A DNA stretch of 64,000 bases from an uncultured Mucispirillum sp. (GCA_944323205.1 CALURO010000003.1:175933-239932); one strand, 5' to 3'. Shown: positions 18,568 to 27,553, counted from the stretch's first letter. The notes: a model not told the origin generated them from the sequence alone. Numbers and translations are program-made.

Positions 18568-20043
18568 GTGGACGAAAGGACACATGCTCGCTATATGTCT
18601 GATATAGCTTATTTTCTTTCAAAAATGGAAGCAGAGCCTAATTCTGGTTATTTTATACCTATTGCATTAGCGTATAATAAACTGGAAAAATATGATGAAA
18701 CTATTGCAATGTGTAAAACTGCTATTGAGCGTTTTCCGTCAAACTGTGCTGCTAAAACTTTTCTTGCAGAAGCCTATGTTTATAAAGGGCTTTTTGACCA
18801 GGCACGAGAGCTGCTTTTTGATGTTACAGCAGAAGATGATAATAACTATAAAGCTTTAAAACTTCTTGGTATTATCTGTAAAGAGAAAGGTGATAATACA
18901 GAAGCTCTTAAATATTTAACTGGTGCATTTATCCGCTCTCCAGAAGATGAAGAAGTCCGCAAAATGATAGATGAACTTGGCGGCACACTAAACCCGGGTG
19001 AAATATATGATGAGCGTATGAAACGTCAGTCTCAAAATGCCACAGAAAGTGAAGAAGATGAAGATTTAAAAACATATCAGGAAATAGATAAGCGTATTAG
19101 GAATGCTGAAATAATTATGGCAGATTTAGTTTCAGATACTTCTATTAATGCTATAAATTATGAAGAGGAAGAGGATTTTCACTCTGATAACCCTGATGAT
19201 TATATGCCGTTAATTACTAAACATGAAGAAGATGAAGAAGAAATCCCTGCTGATAACCCTGATGATTTTCTTCCACAAATTAATAAATCAGAATTAAGTA
19301 CAAAATCAGAGCCTGTTGAAACATTATCTTATGATGAAGAAAGTGAAGATTTAGTGCAGGCATTGCAGGAAGAGAATAAATCAGAAGAGCAGGAAACAGC
19401 AGTAGAAGATAATAATAGTGATGACTTATTATCAGCATTATCAAGTGAAGAAGAAAATACTAATGAAGATTTAGTGCAGGCATTGCAGGAAGAAAATAAA
19501 CCAGAAGAGCAGGAAACAGCAATAGAAGATAATAATAGTGATGACTTGTTATCAGCATTATCAAGTGAAGAAGAAAATACTAGTGAAGATTTAGCGCAGG
19601 CATTGCAGGAAGAGGATAAACCAGAAGAGCAGGAAACAGCAGTAGAAGATAATAATAGTGATGATTTATTATCAGTATTATCAAGCAATGAAGAAATAAC
19701 AGATGAAGAGTCAGAAATAGATAATAAAGATAAAGAGTTTATGCAGAAACAGGTGCCATCATCTATCGGCGGTATGACTTATGATGATATGATAGATGAT
19801 GATTTTCAGTATGGAAAAATAGTAGATGAAAGCTATAAAGACAGCGATAACCCATCTATTGATTTAGGCGAGTCTGCCCCATTTACTCAAAGTGATATTA
19901 TGGACGAAATTTTAAGTGCTGTTGGAATGACACACGATGATATGGCAGATGATGAAAAAATAAACCTTTCAGAAAAAGATAGAAAACTTATGCGGCTTGA
20001 AAACTTTTTAGAAAAAGTGCAGCATAATAAGGAAAACAAATGA
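18568..20043 (+). CDS. Acidic TPR-repeat protein with an internal tandem-repeat domain
   Basis: Residues ~10-140 form tetratricopeptide-like helices (YFIPIALAYNKLEKYDETIAM, AKTFLAEAYVYKGLFDQARE, NYKALKLLGIICKEKGDNTE), a protein-interaction scaffold. From ~170 onward the protein is very acidic and probably disordered. It contains three near-identical 40-residue repeats (NNSDDLLSALSSEEENT with VQALQEENKPEEQET). GTG at 18568 is preferred because AAGGGG lies 8 nt upstream; the GTG at 18559 would overlap that site. The stop overlaps the aroQ start (ATGA). There is no signal peptide. The pattern resembles polar or motility-linked TPR scaffolds, but the function is unknown. Confidence 0.82.
   Translation: MDERTHARYMSDIAYFLSKMEAEPNSGYFIPIALAYNKLEKYDETIAMCKTAIERFPSNCAAKTFLAEAYVYKGLFDQARELLFDVTAEDDNNYKALKLLGIICKEKGDNTEALKYLTGAFIRSPEDEEVRKMIDELGGTLNPGEIYDERMKRQSQNATESEEDEDLKTYQEIDKRIRNAEIIMADLVSDTSINAINYEEEEDFHSDNPDDYMPLITKHEEDEEEIPADNPDDFLPQINKSELSTKSEPVETLSYDEESEDLVQALQEENKSEEQETAVEDNNSDDLLSALSSEEENTNEDLVQALQEENKPEEQETAIEDNNSDDLLSALSSEEENTSEDLAQALQEEDKPEEQETAVEDNNSDDLLSVLSSNEEITDEESEIDNKDKEFMQKQVPSSIGGMTYDDMIDDDFQYGKIVDESYKDSDNPSIDLGESAPFTQSDIMDEILSAVGMTHDDMADDEKINLSEKDRKLMRLENFLEKVQHNKENK
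19345..19704 (+). repeat. Three 120-bp in-frame tandem repeats inside the TPR gene
   Basis: Copies begin at 19345, 19465 and 19585, each starting GAAGATTTAG and each 120 bp (40 codons). Differences are scattered point changes. Because the unit is a multiple of three, copy number can change without a frameshift, which would give length variation of the acidic region. Confidence 0.93.
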
Positions 20044-20471
20044 ATATATTAGTAGTCAATGGACCAAATATTAATATGCTTGGCAAAAGAGAGCCGGGCC
20101 ATTACGGACAAATCAGTTTTTATGAACTTGAAGATTTAATCAGAGAGCAGGCAGAAAAGTATGATATTGATATAGATTTCTTTCAGTCAAATTCTGAAGG
20201 TGAGATAGTAGACTGTATTCAAAAAGCAGCAGGTTATGACGGCATTATTATTAATGCGGGAGCATATACCCATACAAGTATTGCGATAAGAGATGCACTG
20301 CTTTCAATTAATGCAAAATTTATAGAAGTTCATCTTTCAAATGTATTTGCAAGGGAACCCTTCCGTCATCATTCATATCTTTCTGATATTGCACTTGGTG
20401 TAATAGCTGGCTTTAAGGAAGATTCATATTTAATGGCAGTAGATTATTTTGCAAATGGGGTATGGCAGTGA
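20040..20471 (+). CDS. aroQ: 3-dehydroquinate dehydratase, type II
   Basis: The type II signature is complete: VVNGPNINMLGKREPGHYG with the active-site loop (the Tyr in HYG and an Arg), SNSEGEIVDCIQKA, IIINAGAYTHTSIAIRDAL, EVHLSNVFAREPFRHHSYLS. The dodecameric enzyme dehydrates 3-dehydroquinate to 3-dehydroshikimate, the step after AroB. The ATG overlaps the preceding TPR stop, and its end overlaps the peptidase start by 10 bp, so this is one translationally coupled block. At 143 residues it is normal in length. Confidence 0.97.
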   Translation: MNILVVNGPNINMLGKREPGHYGQISFYELEDLIREQAEKYDIDIDFFQSNSEGEIVDCIQKAAGYDGIIINAGAYTHTSIAIRDALLSINAKFIEVHLSNVFAREPFRHHSYLSDIALGVIAGFKEDSYLMAVDYFANGVWQ

Positions 20472-21526
20472 TAGCAAGAATAGCAGCAGTTCAAAAAGAA
20501 TTACGCAGCCTTGATATTCCTGCTGTTTTAATTACAAATTTAAGTGATGTAAGGTATTTAAGCGGCTTTACAGGCACAACTGCATATATGCTTATAGACT
20601 TAGAAAAAGCAGTATTTTTTACAGACGGCAGATATAGTATTCAGGCAGCTGAAGAAGTATCTGAAAATATTGTAGTAGAGATTGTAAAAGATTATTCTAG
20701 TATTTATACAGAAAGATGCTCAGTTTTTAAAAAAATACTTTTACAGCCATCATGTTCTATAAATGTCAGCTCAAAAATAGCGTCTCATGGTGTAGAAATA
20801 TATCTTGATGAAAAAGATTTTATGCAGAAACTTCGTATGGTGAAAGACAGCTCTGAGATATCGCTTATAAAAGAGCAGTATAATTTAGCAGGAAAAGCCT
20901 TTCTTCGTGCATTAAAATCTTTTAAATATGATACAAGTGAAAAATCATGGGCTGCAGCATTAGAGTATCACATGAAAATGCTTGGTGCAAAGGGAGAAAG
21001 TTTTGAAACTATTGTAGCTTCTGGAGTTCGTGGAGCAATGCCACACGGCACAGCATCTGCTAAAAAGATTAATGAAAACGAGCCTGTTATTATAGATTTT
21101 GGAAGCCGAGATATATATACAAGTGATTATACAAGAATGATATATGCAGGAAACAATGAGGAAGTATTAAAGGTAATTGATATTGTCCGCGTGTCTTTAG
21201 AAAAAGCCGTTGAAAGTATTGCTGAAGGTATTATGTGCAGTGATGTAGATAAGGCAGCCCGTTCATATATAGAAGAGCAGGGTTATGGTGCATATTTTAA
21301 CCATTCACTAGGTCATGGTGTAGGGATAGATGTTCATGAACTGCCAGTATTAAAGCCGAAAAGTGATTTTTTAATTGAAGATAATATGATATTTACAATA
21401 GAGCCGGGTATTTATCTTCCAGAAAAGTTTGGTGTCCGTTTAGAGCAGACTGTATTAATAAATAATGGTAAGGCGGAAATAATTAGCTCAGCACTTGATA
21501 AATATGTGTATAGCATAACAGAATAA
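20462..21526 (+). CDS. M24 family aminopeptidase (Xaa-Pro peptidase, PepP/PepQ-like)
   Basis: An N-terminal creatinase-like domain (residues ~1-125) precedes the pita-bread catalytic domain. The dinuclear metal ligands are visible: IIDFGSRDIYTSDYTRM (two Asp), HSLGHGVGIDVHE (His), TIEPGIYLP (Glu) and LEQTVLI (Glu). At about 354 residues it has the size of bacterial YqhT/PepQ enzymes that release residues before proline. The ATG at 20462 is right against a GGGG ribosome site, so the GTG at 20468 may be the real start. The aroQ-pepQ pairing is common in bacteria (elongation factor P often follows, but not here). Confidence 0.93.
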   Translation: MAVIARIAAVQKELRSLDIPAVLITNLSDVRYLSGFTGTTAYMLIDLEKAVFFTDGRYSIQAAEEVSENIVVEIVKDYSSIYTERCSVFKKILLQPSCSINVSSKIASHGVEIYLDEKDFMQKLRMVKDSSEISLIKEQYNLAGKAFLRALKSFKYDTSEKSWAAALEYHMKMLGAKGESFETIVASGVRGAMPHGTASAKKINENEPVIIDFGSRDIYTSDYTRMIYAGNNEEVLKVIDIVRVSLEKAVESIAEGIMCSDVDKAARSYIEEQGYGAYFNHSLGHGVGIDVHELPVLKPKSDFLIEDNMIFTIEPGIYLPEKFGVRLEQTVLINNGKAEIISSALDKYVYSITE

Positions 21527-21600
21527 TAAAGCAGTTTAAAACAGATTTTTCATTTATCTAAATAGATATTACTGCTTTTAGAGATAGTTTGGAGGGTTAG

Positions 21601-23136
21601 ATGAAATGGTATAACACTACTCAGCGGATAGGTTTATTTTTAGGACCTGTCGTTTTTATTATTATGCTGTCTATCACTCCGCCGGAAGGTATGAATCCAT
21701 CTGCAATGAAAGTAGCCGCAATTGCTGCACTTATGGCAGTATGGTGGATAACTGAAGCAGTGCCTATACCTGCTGCATCATTATTACCTATTTTACTTTA
21801 TCCTTTATTAAATATTATGAGCGTAAAAGATGTTACAGCAAAATATGCAGACCATGTAATATATCTTTTTATTGGTGGCTTTTTTGTTGCTGTTACAATG
21901 GAAAGGTGGAATCTTCACAGGCGTATTGCATTATACACTATTAAAATGATTGGAACAAGCCCTGGTAAAATGACACTTGGCTTTATGATTGCAACAGGTT
22001 TCATTTCAATGTGGGTTTCTAACACTGCTACTGCTATGATGATGGTGCCTATTGGCCTTGCAGTTATTACACAGGTAACAGGTATTTCTTCTAAACAGTT
22101 GTTATATGGAAATGTAGGTATTCAAGAGCAGAATTTTGGTAAAGGTTTAATGCTTGCTATTGCATATGCTGCATCTATTGGTGGTGTTGCAACTATTATT
22201 GGAACGCCGCCAAATACTATTATGGTTGGTATGTTAAATGCTGCATACGGGCAGACAATTACATTTTCTCAATGGATTATGTTTGGCCTGCCGCTTGTTA
22301 TTATCGTTATGGTTATAACATGGGTGCTGCTTGTTAAGTTTTTATTTCCAACAGGGGATTTAAAACTTGCTAAGGGTAAAGATATTATTGAATATGAAAT
22401 TAAAAAAATGGGTACTGTTACTAAACAGGAAATTATAGTATTAATAGTATTTCTTCTTGTTGGTTTTTTATGGATATTTTCTCCAAAACTTAAATCTATT
22501 TTTCCAAGCCTAAAAGGAATAAATGATACAGTTATTGCCATGTTTGGCACAATGCTTTTATTTATAATACCAGCAGACTGGAAAAGAGGTATATTTCTAC
22601 TTGACTGGAAAACTGCTGTAAAAATACCATGGGATATAGTTTTATTATTTGGTGGCGGCTTTGCAGTAGCTTCTGGTTTTGAAAAATCAGGCCTTGCTGT
22701 ATTTATTGCTAAACAGTTTGAGAACTTAAATGGTATGCATATCTTACTATTTATTACTATTGTTACTCTTTTTGTAGTATTTTTAACAGAAATCATATCA
22801 AATACTGCAACTGCTGCAATGCTTGTTCCTATTATGGGTGTATCTGCTGTAGCATTAGGTATCCATCCTTATGCTGCTATTATTCCTACATGTGTTGCTG
22901 CATCTTTTGCATTTATGCTGCCAGTTGCTACTCCACCAAATGCAGTTGTTTTTGGAAGTGGAGCAGTGCGGATAAAAGATATGGCAAAAGCAGGGCTTTG
23001 GTTAAATATATTTGGAACAGTAATTATAGTTATATTTGTAATGTATGTAATGCCTTTACTTTGGGGTATAGATTTAAATACTACACCTGAATGGGCATTA
23101 AAAACTGCTGAGGCAGCTGCTGGAGCAGCAAAATAA
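21601..23136 (+). CDS. DASS/SLC13 family sodium:dicarboxylate symporter
   Basis: The 511-residue protein has about 11-12 membrane segments. Characteristic motifs are WWITEAVPIPAASLLPILLYPL near the N-terminus, SNTATAMMMVPIG and, in the second half, ISNTATAAMLVPIMG: the paired SNT substrate/sodium motifs of the VcINDY fold. ATPPNAVVFGSG also fits the family. It probably imports succinate, fumarate or malate with sodium ions. GGAGGGTTAG precedes the ATG, and a terminator follows at 23166. Import of C4-dicarboxylates would suit the fumarate-reductase-type flavocytochrome at 53.4 kb, though the two are not adjacent. Confidence 0.93.
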   Translation: MKWYNTTQRIGLFLGPVVFIIMLSITPPEGMNPSAMKVAAIAALMAVWWITEAVPIPAASLLPILLYPLLNIMSVKDVTAKYADHVIYLFIGGFFVAVTMERWNLHRRIALYTIKMIGTSPGKMTLGFMIATGFISMWVSNTATAMMMVPIGLAVITQVTGISSKQLLYGNVGIQEQNFGKGLMLAIAYAASIGGVATIIGTPPNTIMVGMLNAAYGQTITFSQWIMFGLPLVIIVMVITWVLLVKFLFPTGDLKLAKGKDIIEYEIKKMGTVTKQEIIVLIVFLLVGFLWIFSPKLKSIFPSLKGINDTVIAMFGTMLLFIIPADWKRGIFLLDWKTAVKIPWDIVLLFGGGFAVASGFEKSGLAVFIAKQFENLNGMHILLFITIVTLFVVFLTEIISNTATAAMLVPIMGVSAVALGIHPYAAIIPTCVAASFAFMLPVATPPNAVVFGSGAVRIKDMAKAGLWLNIFGTVIIVIFVMYVMPLLWGIDLNTTPEWALKTAEAAAGAAK

Positions 23137-23165
23137 TTATATAAATAATATAATTATATAGATTA

Positions 23166-23199
23166 AAGGCTGTTCAAAAAAGCACAGCCTTTTTTTTAT
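23166..23199 (+). terminator. Intrinsic terminator of the DASS transporter gene
   Basis: AAGGCTGT and ACAGCCTT form an 8-bp stem with a TCAAAAAAGC loop, followed by eight T's in total. A strong rho-independent terminator. Confidence 0.92.
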
Positions 23200-23294
23200 G
23201 GTTAAATGATAGTATTAGGCAAAAAATAGACTGTATCATACATTGTAAAAATAGGTATGTAATATATATTATAAATATAAATAAGGAGGCTTAT

Positions 23295-24326
23295 ATGAAG
23301 AAAATTATTTTATTTATAGTATGTTTTTCAATTATTTTTACGGAGGCTTATGCAATGCAGTCAAAATTATCAGACAAAGAGAAAAGTATAGTAGAAATAT
23401 CTGCTTTTACTTCCAGCGGCAATCAGGAACAGTTAGCTGTATCTTTAAATAAGGCTCTTGATAATAAAATGAGTATTAATGAGATTAATGAAATATTAAT
23501 ACAAAGCTATGCTTACTGTGGTTTTCCAAGAAGCTTAAATGCTATTGGCACATTTATTAATGTAGTAAAAGAAAGAAAAGCAAAAGGTATTAAAGATATT
23601 CAAGGTGATAAACCAAAAGTATTAACATCAAAAGATAATAGAGATGAAATAGGCACTAAAACAAGAGAAGAACTTGCAGGCGGTACAGTAAAAGGTGAAT
23701 GGCAGACATTTGCACCGGGTATTGAGCAGTATTTAAAAGAGCATTTATTTGCAGATATTTTTGCAAGGGGAATATTAACTCATCAGGAAAGAGAGCTTGC
23801 AACAGTATCATTTTTATCTGTATTAAATGGAGCAGAGCCGCAGCTTAAATCTCATATCAGTATGGCAAAAAATACAGGGCTTAGTGATGATAAACTAAAT
23901 TATGCTGTCCGTTATGCTCAGTTTATTACAGACTATAATATGGGTGTTTTTAAAAAAGGTGCAGAAAATACAGCTTATGCAAAGTATTTTACAGGTAAAA
24001 GTTATTTAGAGCCTTTATCTAAAGATGGAGTATCTGCAAGTAATGTAGTATTTGAGCCGGGCTGCAGAAATAACTGGCATATTCACCATAAAGGCGGCCA
24101 GATTTTACTTGTAACAGGCGGTAACGGCTGGTATCAGGAATGGGGAAAACCTGCTAGGAAACTAAAAGCAGGCGATGTGGTAAATATTCCTGCTGGAGTT
24201 AAGCACTGGCACGGTGCAGCAAATGACAGCTTTTTTGCTCATATTGCAATAGCTGTTCCTGCAGAAGGAGCAAGCAATGAATGGCTTGAACCTGTAAGCG
24301 ATAAAGAATATAATAAATTAAAATAG
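23295..24326 (+). CDS. Exported carboxymuconolactone decarboxylase-cupin fusion
   Basis: A signal peptide (MKKIILFIVCFSIIFTEAYA) is followed by two carboxymuconolactone-decarboxylase-like segments. The first, around residues 30-100, includes INEILIQSYAYCGFPRSLNA; the second, about 120-220, includes LTHQERELATVSFLSVLNG. A C-terminal cupin (about 235-340) has metal ligands in NNWHIHHKGGQILLV and GVKHWHGAAND. CMD-type domains often act as peroxidase or disulfide enzymes. The substrate is unknown. AGGAGG lies just upstream. It opens a run of small redox genes (24335, 24871, 25308, 26224), suggesting a stress or carbonyl-detoxification cluster. Confidence 0.88.
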   Translation: MKKIILFIVCFSIIFTEAYAMQSKLSDKEKSIVEISAFTSSGNQEQLAVSLNKALDNKMSINEINEILIQSYAYCGFPRSLNAIGTFINVVKERKAKGIKDIQGDKPKVLTSKDNRDEIGTKTREELAGGTVKGEWQTFAPGIEQYLKEHLFADIFARGILTHQERELATVSFLSVLNGAEPQLKSHISMAKNTGLSDDKLNYAVRYAQFITDYNMGVFKKGAENTAYAKYFTGKSYLEPLSKDGVSASNVVFEPGCRNNWHIHHKGGQILLVTGGNGWYQEWGKPARKLKAGDVVNIPAGVKHWHGAANDSFFAHIAIAVPAEGASNEWLEPVSDKEYNKLK

Positions 24327-24334
24327 GTGAAATT

Positions 24335-24874
24335 ATGGGAAAAAGAGTGCTTATCATATCCAGCAGCCCAAGAAAAAACGGCAACTCTGATACTTTATGC
24401 CACAGCTTTGCCCGTGGCGCAAAAGAAAAAGGTAATGAAGTAATAGAGATTTTTACAAACGATAAAAAAATAAACTACTGCAAAGCCTGCGGATACTGCG
24501 AAACTCATAATGGAGCATGCTCGCAGAAAGATGATATGGCAGAAATAATTGATGAAGTTTTAAAAAGTGATGTAATAGTTTTTTCAAGCCCAGTATATTT
24601 TTACTCTATAAGCGGCCAGTTAAAAACATTAATAGACAGGCTTGTGGCAGTTTATACTAAGATTACAGGTAAGGAAATATACTACTTATTTACAGCAGCA
24701 GAAAACGGCAAATCAACTTTTGACAGGGCTGCAGCATGTATTGACGGACTTTGCGACTGCTTATCAGATATACAGATAAAAGGTATGATATATGCTGGCG
24801 GAGTATGGAAAAAAGGTGCAGTAGATAATACAAAATATATTCAGCAGGCTTATGATATGGGAGCTTGTGTATGA
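24335..24874 (+). CDS. Iron-sulfur flavoprotein / NAD(P)H-dependent FMN oxidoreductase
   Basis: The start VLIISSSPRKNGNSDTLCHS is the FMN-phosphate loop of the flavodoxin-like reductase family. Residues ~49-61 contain a compact cysteine motif, C-x2-C-x2-C-x6-C (CKACGYCETHNGAC), which is the spacing of the [4Fe-4S] site in iron-sulfur flavoproteins (Isf). VIVFSSPVYFYSISGQLKTLIDR is the usual flavin-contact segment. It likely moves electrons from NADH or ferredoxin to small oxidants such as oxygen or peroxide. It starts 8 bp after the cupin gene and its stop overlaps the next start. Confidence 0.85.
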   Translation: MGKRVLIISSSPRKNGNSDTLCHSFARGAKEKGNEVIEIFTNDKKINYCKACGYCETHNGACSQKDDMAEIIDEVLKSDVIVFSSPVYFYSISGQLKTLIDRLVAVYTKITGKEIYYLFTAAENGKSTFDRAAACIDGLCDCLSDIQIKGMIYAGGVWKKGAVDNTKYIQQAYDMGACV

Positions 24875-25299
24875 AAAAAATAAGTATAATATTTTGTGCT
24901 TTATTTTTTATTGCAGGCTATGCAGGAGCAGAAGAAATGAATAGTAATACAGAGATAGAAATAATCATAGGCAGTGAAAAAGCAGAAGGTATTGTTTATG
25001 ATAATAATGCAGGCAGAAGTTTTTTAGAGCTTTTACCGCTTACTATTAAAATGTCAGATTATAATAATACTGAAAAAATAGGCAAAGTAGGAAATAAAAT
25101 TAATACAAAAGGCGAGCCAGAAGCCTATGACCCAGATAAATCAGATATTGCATATTATCAGCCCTTTGGCAACCTATGCTTTTTTTACAGAGACTTTGGA
25201 CTTTCGCACTCACTTTATTCTATAGGAAAAGTTACAAAAGGCATAGAGATATTTGCAGGGAAAACAAATGATTTTGAGATAACTATAAAAAGAAAGTAG
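24871..25299 (+). CDS. Exported cyclophilin-like domain protein
   Basis: After a signal peptide (MKKISIIFCALFFIAGYAGA) the protein follows the cyclophilin-like fold family found beside flavodoxin genes: NNAGRSFLELLPLTIKM, YDPDKSDIAYYQPFGNLCFFYRDFG, LSHSLYSIGKV. This fold differs from classical prolyl isomerases and no enzymatic activity is assured. The ATG at 24871 overlaps the previous stop (ATGA). At 142 residues it is full-length for the family. It shares an operon with the iron-sulfur flavoprotein and aldo/keto reductase genes. Its periplasmic location matches the exported cupin and exported aldo/keto reductase nearby. Confidence 0.82.
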   Translation: MKKISIIFCALFFIAGYAGAEEMNSNTEIEIIIGSEKAEGIVYDNNAGRSFLELLPLTIKMSDYNNTEKIGKVGNKINTKGEPEAYDPDKSDIAYYQPFGNLCFFYRDFGLSHSLYSIGKVTKGIEIFAGKTNDFEITIKRK

Positions 25300-25307
25300 G
25301 TATTTTT

Positions 25308-26150
25308 ATGGAATATATAGAATTAAACAACGGCATAAAAATACCTGCACTTGGATATGGGCTTTTTATGGTAGACCCTTTAAAAAGTGAAGAATATGTT
25401 ACTCAGGCAATAGAAACAGGTTACAGGCTGATAGATACAGCTCAAGTATATAATAATGAAGCAGGTGCAGGCAATGCTGTAAAAAAATCAGGTATAAAAA
25501 GAGAAGAATTTTTTATCGTTTCAAAAATATGGCATACAAATGCAGGCTACGATAATGCATTAAAGTCAATAGAAATATCATTGAAAAAATTACAAACAGA
25601 TTATATTGATTTAATGCTTATCCATATGCCTTATAATGATTATTATAGTATATACATGGCATTAGAGACTGCTTATAAAAATGGTATCGTAAAAAGCATA
25701 GGGATAAGCAATTTTGATACAGGAAGATATATTGATATAGCATATCATAGCGAAATAAAGCCTGTAATTAATCAAGTGGAAACTCATGTATTTAATCAGC
25801 AGAAAAAACTGCAAAAAGCAATGCAGGAATATGGTACAGAAATAATGGCATGGGCACCTTTTGCAGAAGGTAAAAATGACTTTTTCAATAACAGTATATT
25901 AAAAAGCATTGGTGAAAAATATAATAAAACGGCAGCCCAGACGGCATTAAGATTTTTAATACAAAGTGGAATAATTGTTATTCCTAAAACAATACATATT
26001 GATAGAATGAAAGAAAATTTTAATGTATTTGATTTTAATATAGATGAGCAAGATATGCAGTTAATTAAAAATATGGATACTGAAAAAGCAGTAATAGGCG
26101 ATTTTAGCGATATAGAATATAATAAATATGTATTAAATATTAAGCTGTAA
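25308..26150 (+). CDS. Aldo/keto reductase, cytosolic
   Basis: A (beta/alpha)8 reductase of 280 residues with the catalytic tetrad visible: Asp and Tyr in RLIDTAQVYNNE, Lys in FIVSKIWHTN, His in LMLIHMPYND. The NADPH-binding end reads GIIVIPKTIHIDRMKENFNVFDF. It lacks a signal peptide. Proteins of this 2,5-diketogluconate reductase/YeaE-like group reduce aldehydes and ketones. It starts 8 bp after the cyclophilin-like gene with a GTAGGT site upstream. A second, exported aldo/keto reductase follows behind a hairpin. Confidence 0.93.
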   Translation: MEYIELNNGIKIPALGYGLFMVDPLKSEEYVTQAIETGYRLIDTAQVYNNEAGAGNAVKKSGIKREEFFIVSKIWHTNAGYDNALKSIEISLKKLQTDYIDLMLIHMPYNDYYSIYMALETAYKNGIVKSIGISNFDTGRYIDIAYHSEIKPVINQVETHVFNQQKKLQKAMQEYGTEIMAWAPFAEGKNDFFNNSILKSIGEKYNKTAAQTALRFLIQSGIIVIPKTIHIDRMKENFNVFDFNIDEQDMQLIKNMDTEKAVIGDFSDIEYNKYVLNIKL

Positions 26151-26177
26151 AAACAGCTTTCCGTCCTACTAATCCCA

Positions 26178-26205
26178 AAAGGGGGAGCATAGAAACTCCC
26201 CCTTT
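26178..26205. terminator. Hairpin between the two aldo/keto reductase genes
   Basis: AAAGGGGGAG and CTCCCCCTTT form a 10-bp GC-rich stem around CATAGAAA, followed by AAAAGGAG, which is the next gene's ribosome site. The T-run is short, so it may only partly terminate and could lower expression of the downstream gene. Confidence 0.7.
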
Positions 26206-26223
26206 AAAAGGAGTTTTGCATCA

Positions 26224-27165
26224 ATGAAATATAATAAAATATTTTTAAGTATTGCAGCTGTATTATTTACATTTTATATCAGCATGCATAATATAAAAGC
26301 AGAAGAGTTAAAGTATAATAAAGGAGATAATATGAATAACAGCGAGAAACGAATATTTGATTTTAATAGTAAGACTGTTCTTTTAAATAGTGGATATTAT
26401 ATGCCTGTTTTAGGACTTGGAACTTACAGCCTGCATGGTGATGAATGTTATAATGCAGTATTATATTTTTTAAAATCAGGTGGCAGACTGATAGATACTG
26501 CATCTTTTTATAAAAATGAAGAAGAAGTTGGCAGGGCAGTAAGAGATTCTGGAATAAAACGCAGTGAAATATTTGTTATTACAAAACTTTACCCTAACCA
26601 GTTTAGTAATGCAGAACAGGCAGTAGAGCAGGCATTAAAAAAACTTAATATAGAATATATTGATATGATGCTTTTACATCACCCTGGCAAAGATGATATA
26701 AAAGCATATAAAGTAATAGAAAAATATATAAAGGCTGGCAAAATAAAATCAGTTGGCTTATCTAACTGGTATATTAAAGAATTAGAGAGCTTTTTGCCAA
26801 AAGTAGATATTATGCCCGCCTTAGTGCAGAACGAAATACACCCATATTATCAGGAAAATGATGTAATCCCATATATTCAAAATTTAGGAATTGTGGTCCA
26901 GGGCTGGTATCCCCTTGGTGGTAGAGGTTATACAAAAGAATTATTAAATAATAAAGTGATAACTGATATAGCAAAAGTCCATAATGTTAGTGCTGCACAG
27001 GTTATTTTAAGATGGAATTTACAAAAGAATGTTGTAGTTATCCCCGGTTCAAGTAATCAAAAGCATATAAAAGAAAATCTTGATTTATTTGGGTTTCAAT
27101 TATCAAATGAAGAAATGGAAAAAATAAAATCTCTTGATAGAAACGAAAAACATGACTGGTATTAA
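26224..27165 (+). CDS. Aldo/keto reductase with an N-terminal export signal
   Basis: Residues ~1-25 form a signal or anchor (FLSIAAVLFTFYISMHNIKAEE). The reductase barrel then has Asp/Tyr in RLIDTASFYKNE, Lys in VITKLYPNQ, His in MMLLHHPGKDD, and the cofactor end in VVVIPGSSNQKHIKENLDLF. An internal in-frame ATG at 26332 with AAGGAGAT upstream (at about 26321) would give a leaderless cytosolic form. So either the enzyme is exported, which is odd for an NADPH enzyme unless Tat or another system is used, or the upstream codons are a duplicated signal added to a cytosolic gene. Confidence 0.88.
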   Translation: MKYNKIFLSIAAVLFTFYISMHNIKAEELKYNKGDNMNNSEKRIFDFNSKTVLLNSGYYMPVLGLGTYSLHGDECYNAVLYFLKSGGRLIDTASFYKNEEEVGRAVRDSGIKRSEIFVITKLYPNQFSNAEQAVEQALKKLNIEYIDMMLLHHPGKDDIKAYKVIEKYIKAGKIKSVGLSNWYIKELESFLPKVDIMPALVQNEIHPYYQENDVIPYIQNLGIVVQGWYPLGGRGYTKELLNNKVITDIAKVHNVSAAQVILRWNLQKNVVVIPGSSNQKHIKENLDLFGFQLSNEEMEKIKSLDRNEKHDWY

Positions 27166-27230
27166 TAATTGATTTAAATAATATTTTCTTTAATATATCT
27201 TCTTTTTTAAAAAGTTATATACTGGAGGTA

Positions 27231-27553
27231 CCCCATTTTTTTATTAAAAAATGCTATAGCTACTTGATAATATATGTAAAAATAGAAATAATTATGATTA
27301 CTGTCATTCAGAGCCTACGATAGTAGGCGAAGAATCTTATAATGTTCCAGTTAGTAAAAATTATAGACTCTTCGGCTTCGCTAGACGCTCCGTTTGCTAG
27401 CCACTTTTTCTTTTTCCTCCCTACTTAGCGACTGAAAGGAGGACAGCTTTTTCCAACGAATAGGCAGGAAATAAAAAAGCTGGCTGAACGGGAAAAAGTG
27501 TCCTCGCATAAACCGCTCGTCTGAGTGACATAAGGTGTTCTAAAAAAATGGGG
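27231..27553 (+). repeat. Terminal-inverted-repeat element (MITE-like), full copy
   Basis: This 323-bp element begins CCCCATTTTTTTA and ends TAAAAAAATGGGG, perfect 13-bp inverted ends. TA lies on both outer sides (27229-27230 and 27554-27555), a possible target duplication. It has no gene. Internally it carries small palindromes (CCTACGATAGTAGG) and segments shared with 10255-10343 and 63524-63895. It directly abuts the CRISPR array. Confidence 0.8.

Noticed and set aside
19329..19688. Ser/Cys-rich antisense ORF across the TPR repeats
   Set aside because: It is a shadow of the acidic repeat codons on the other strand, with no ribosome site.
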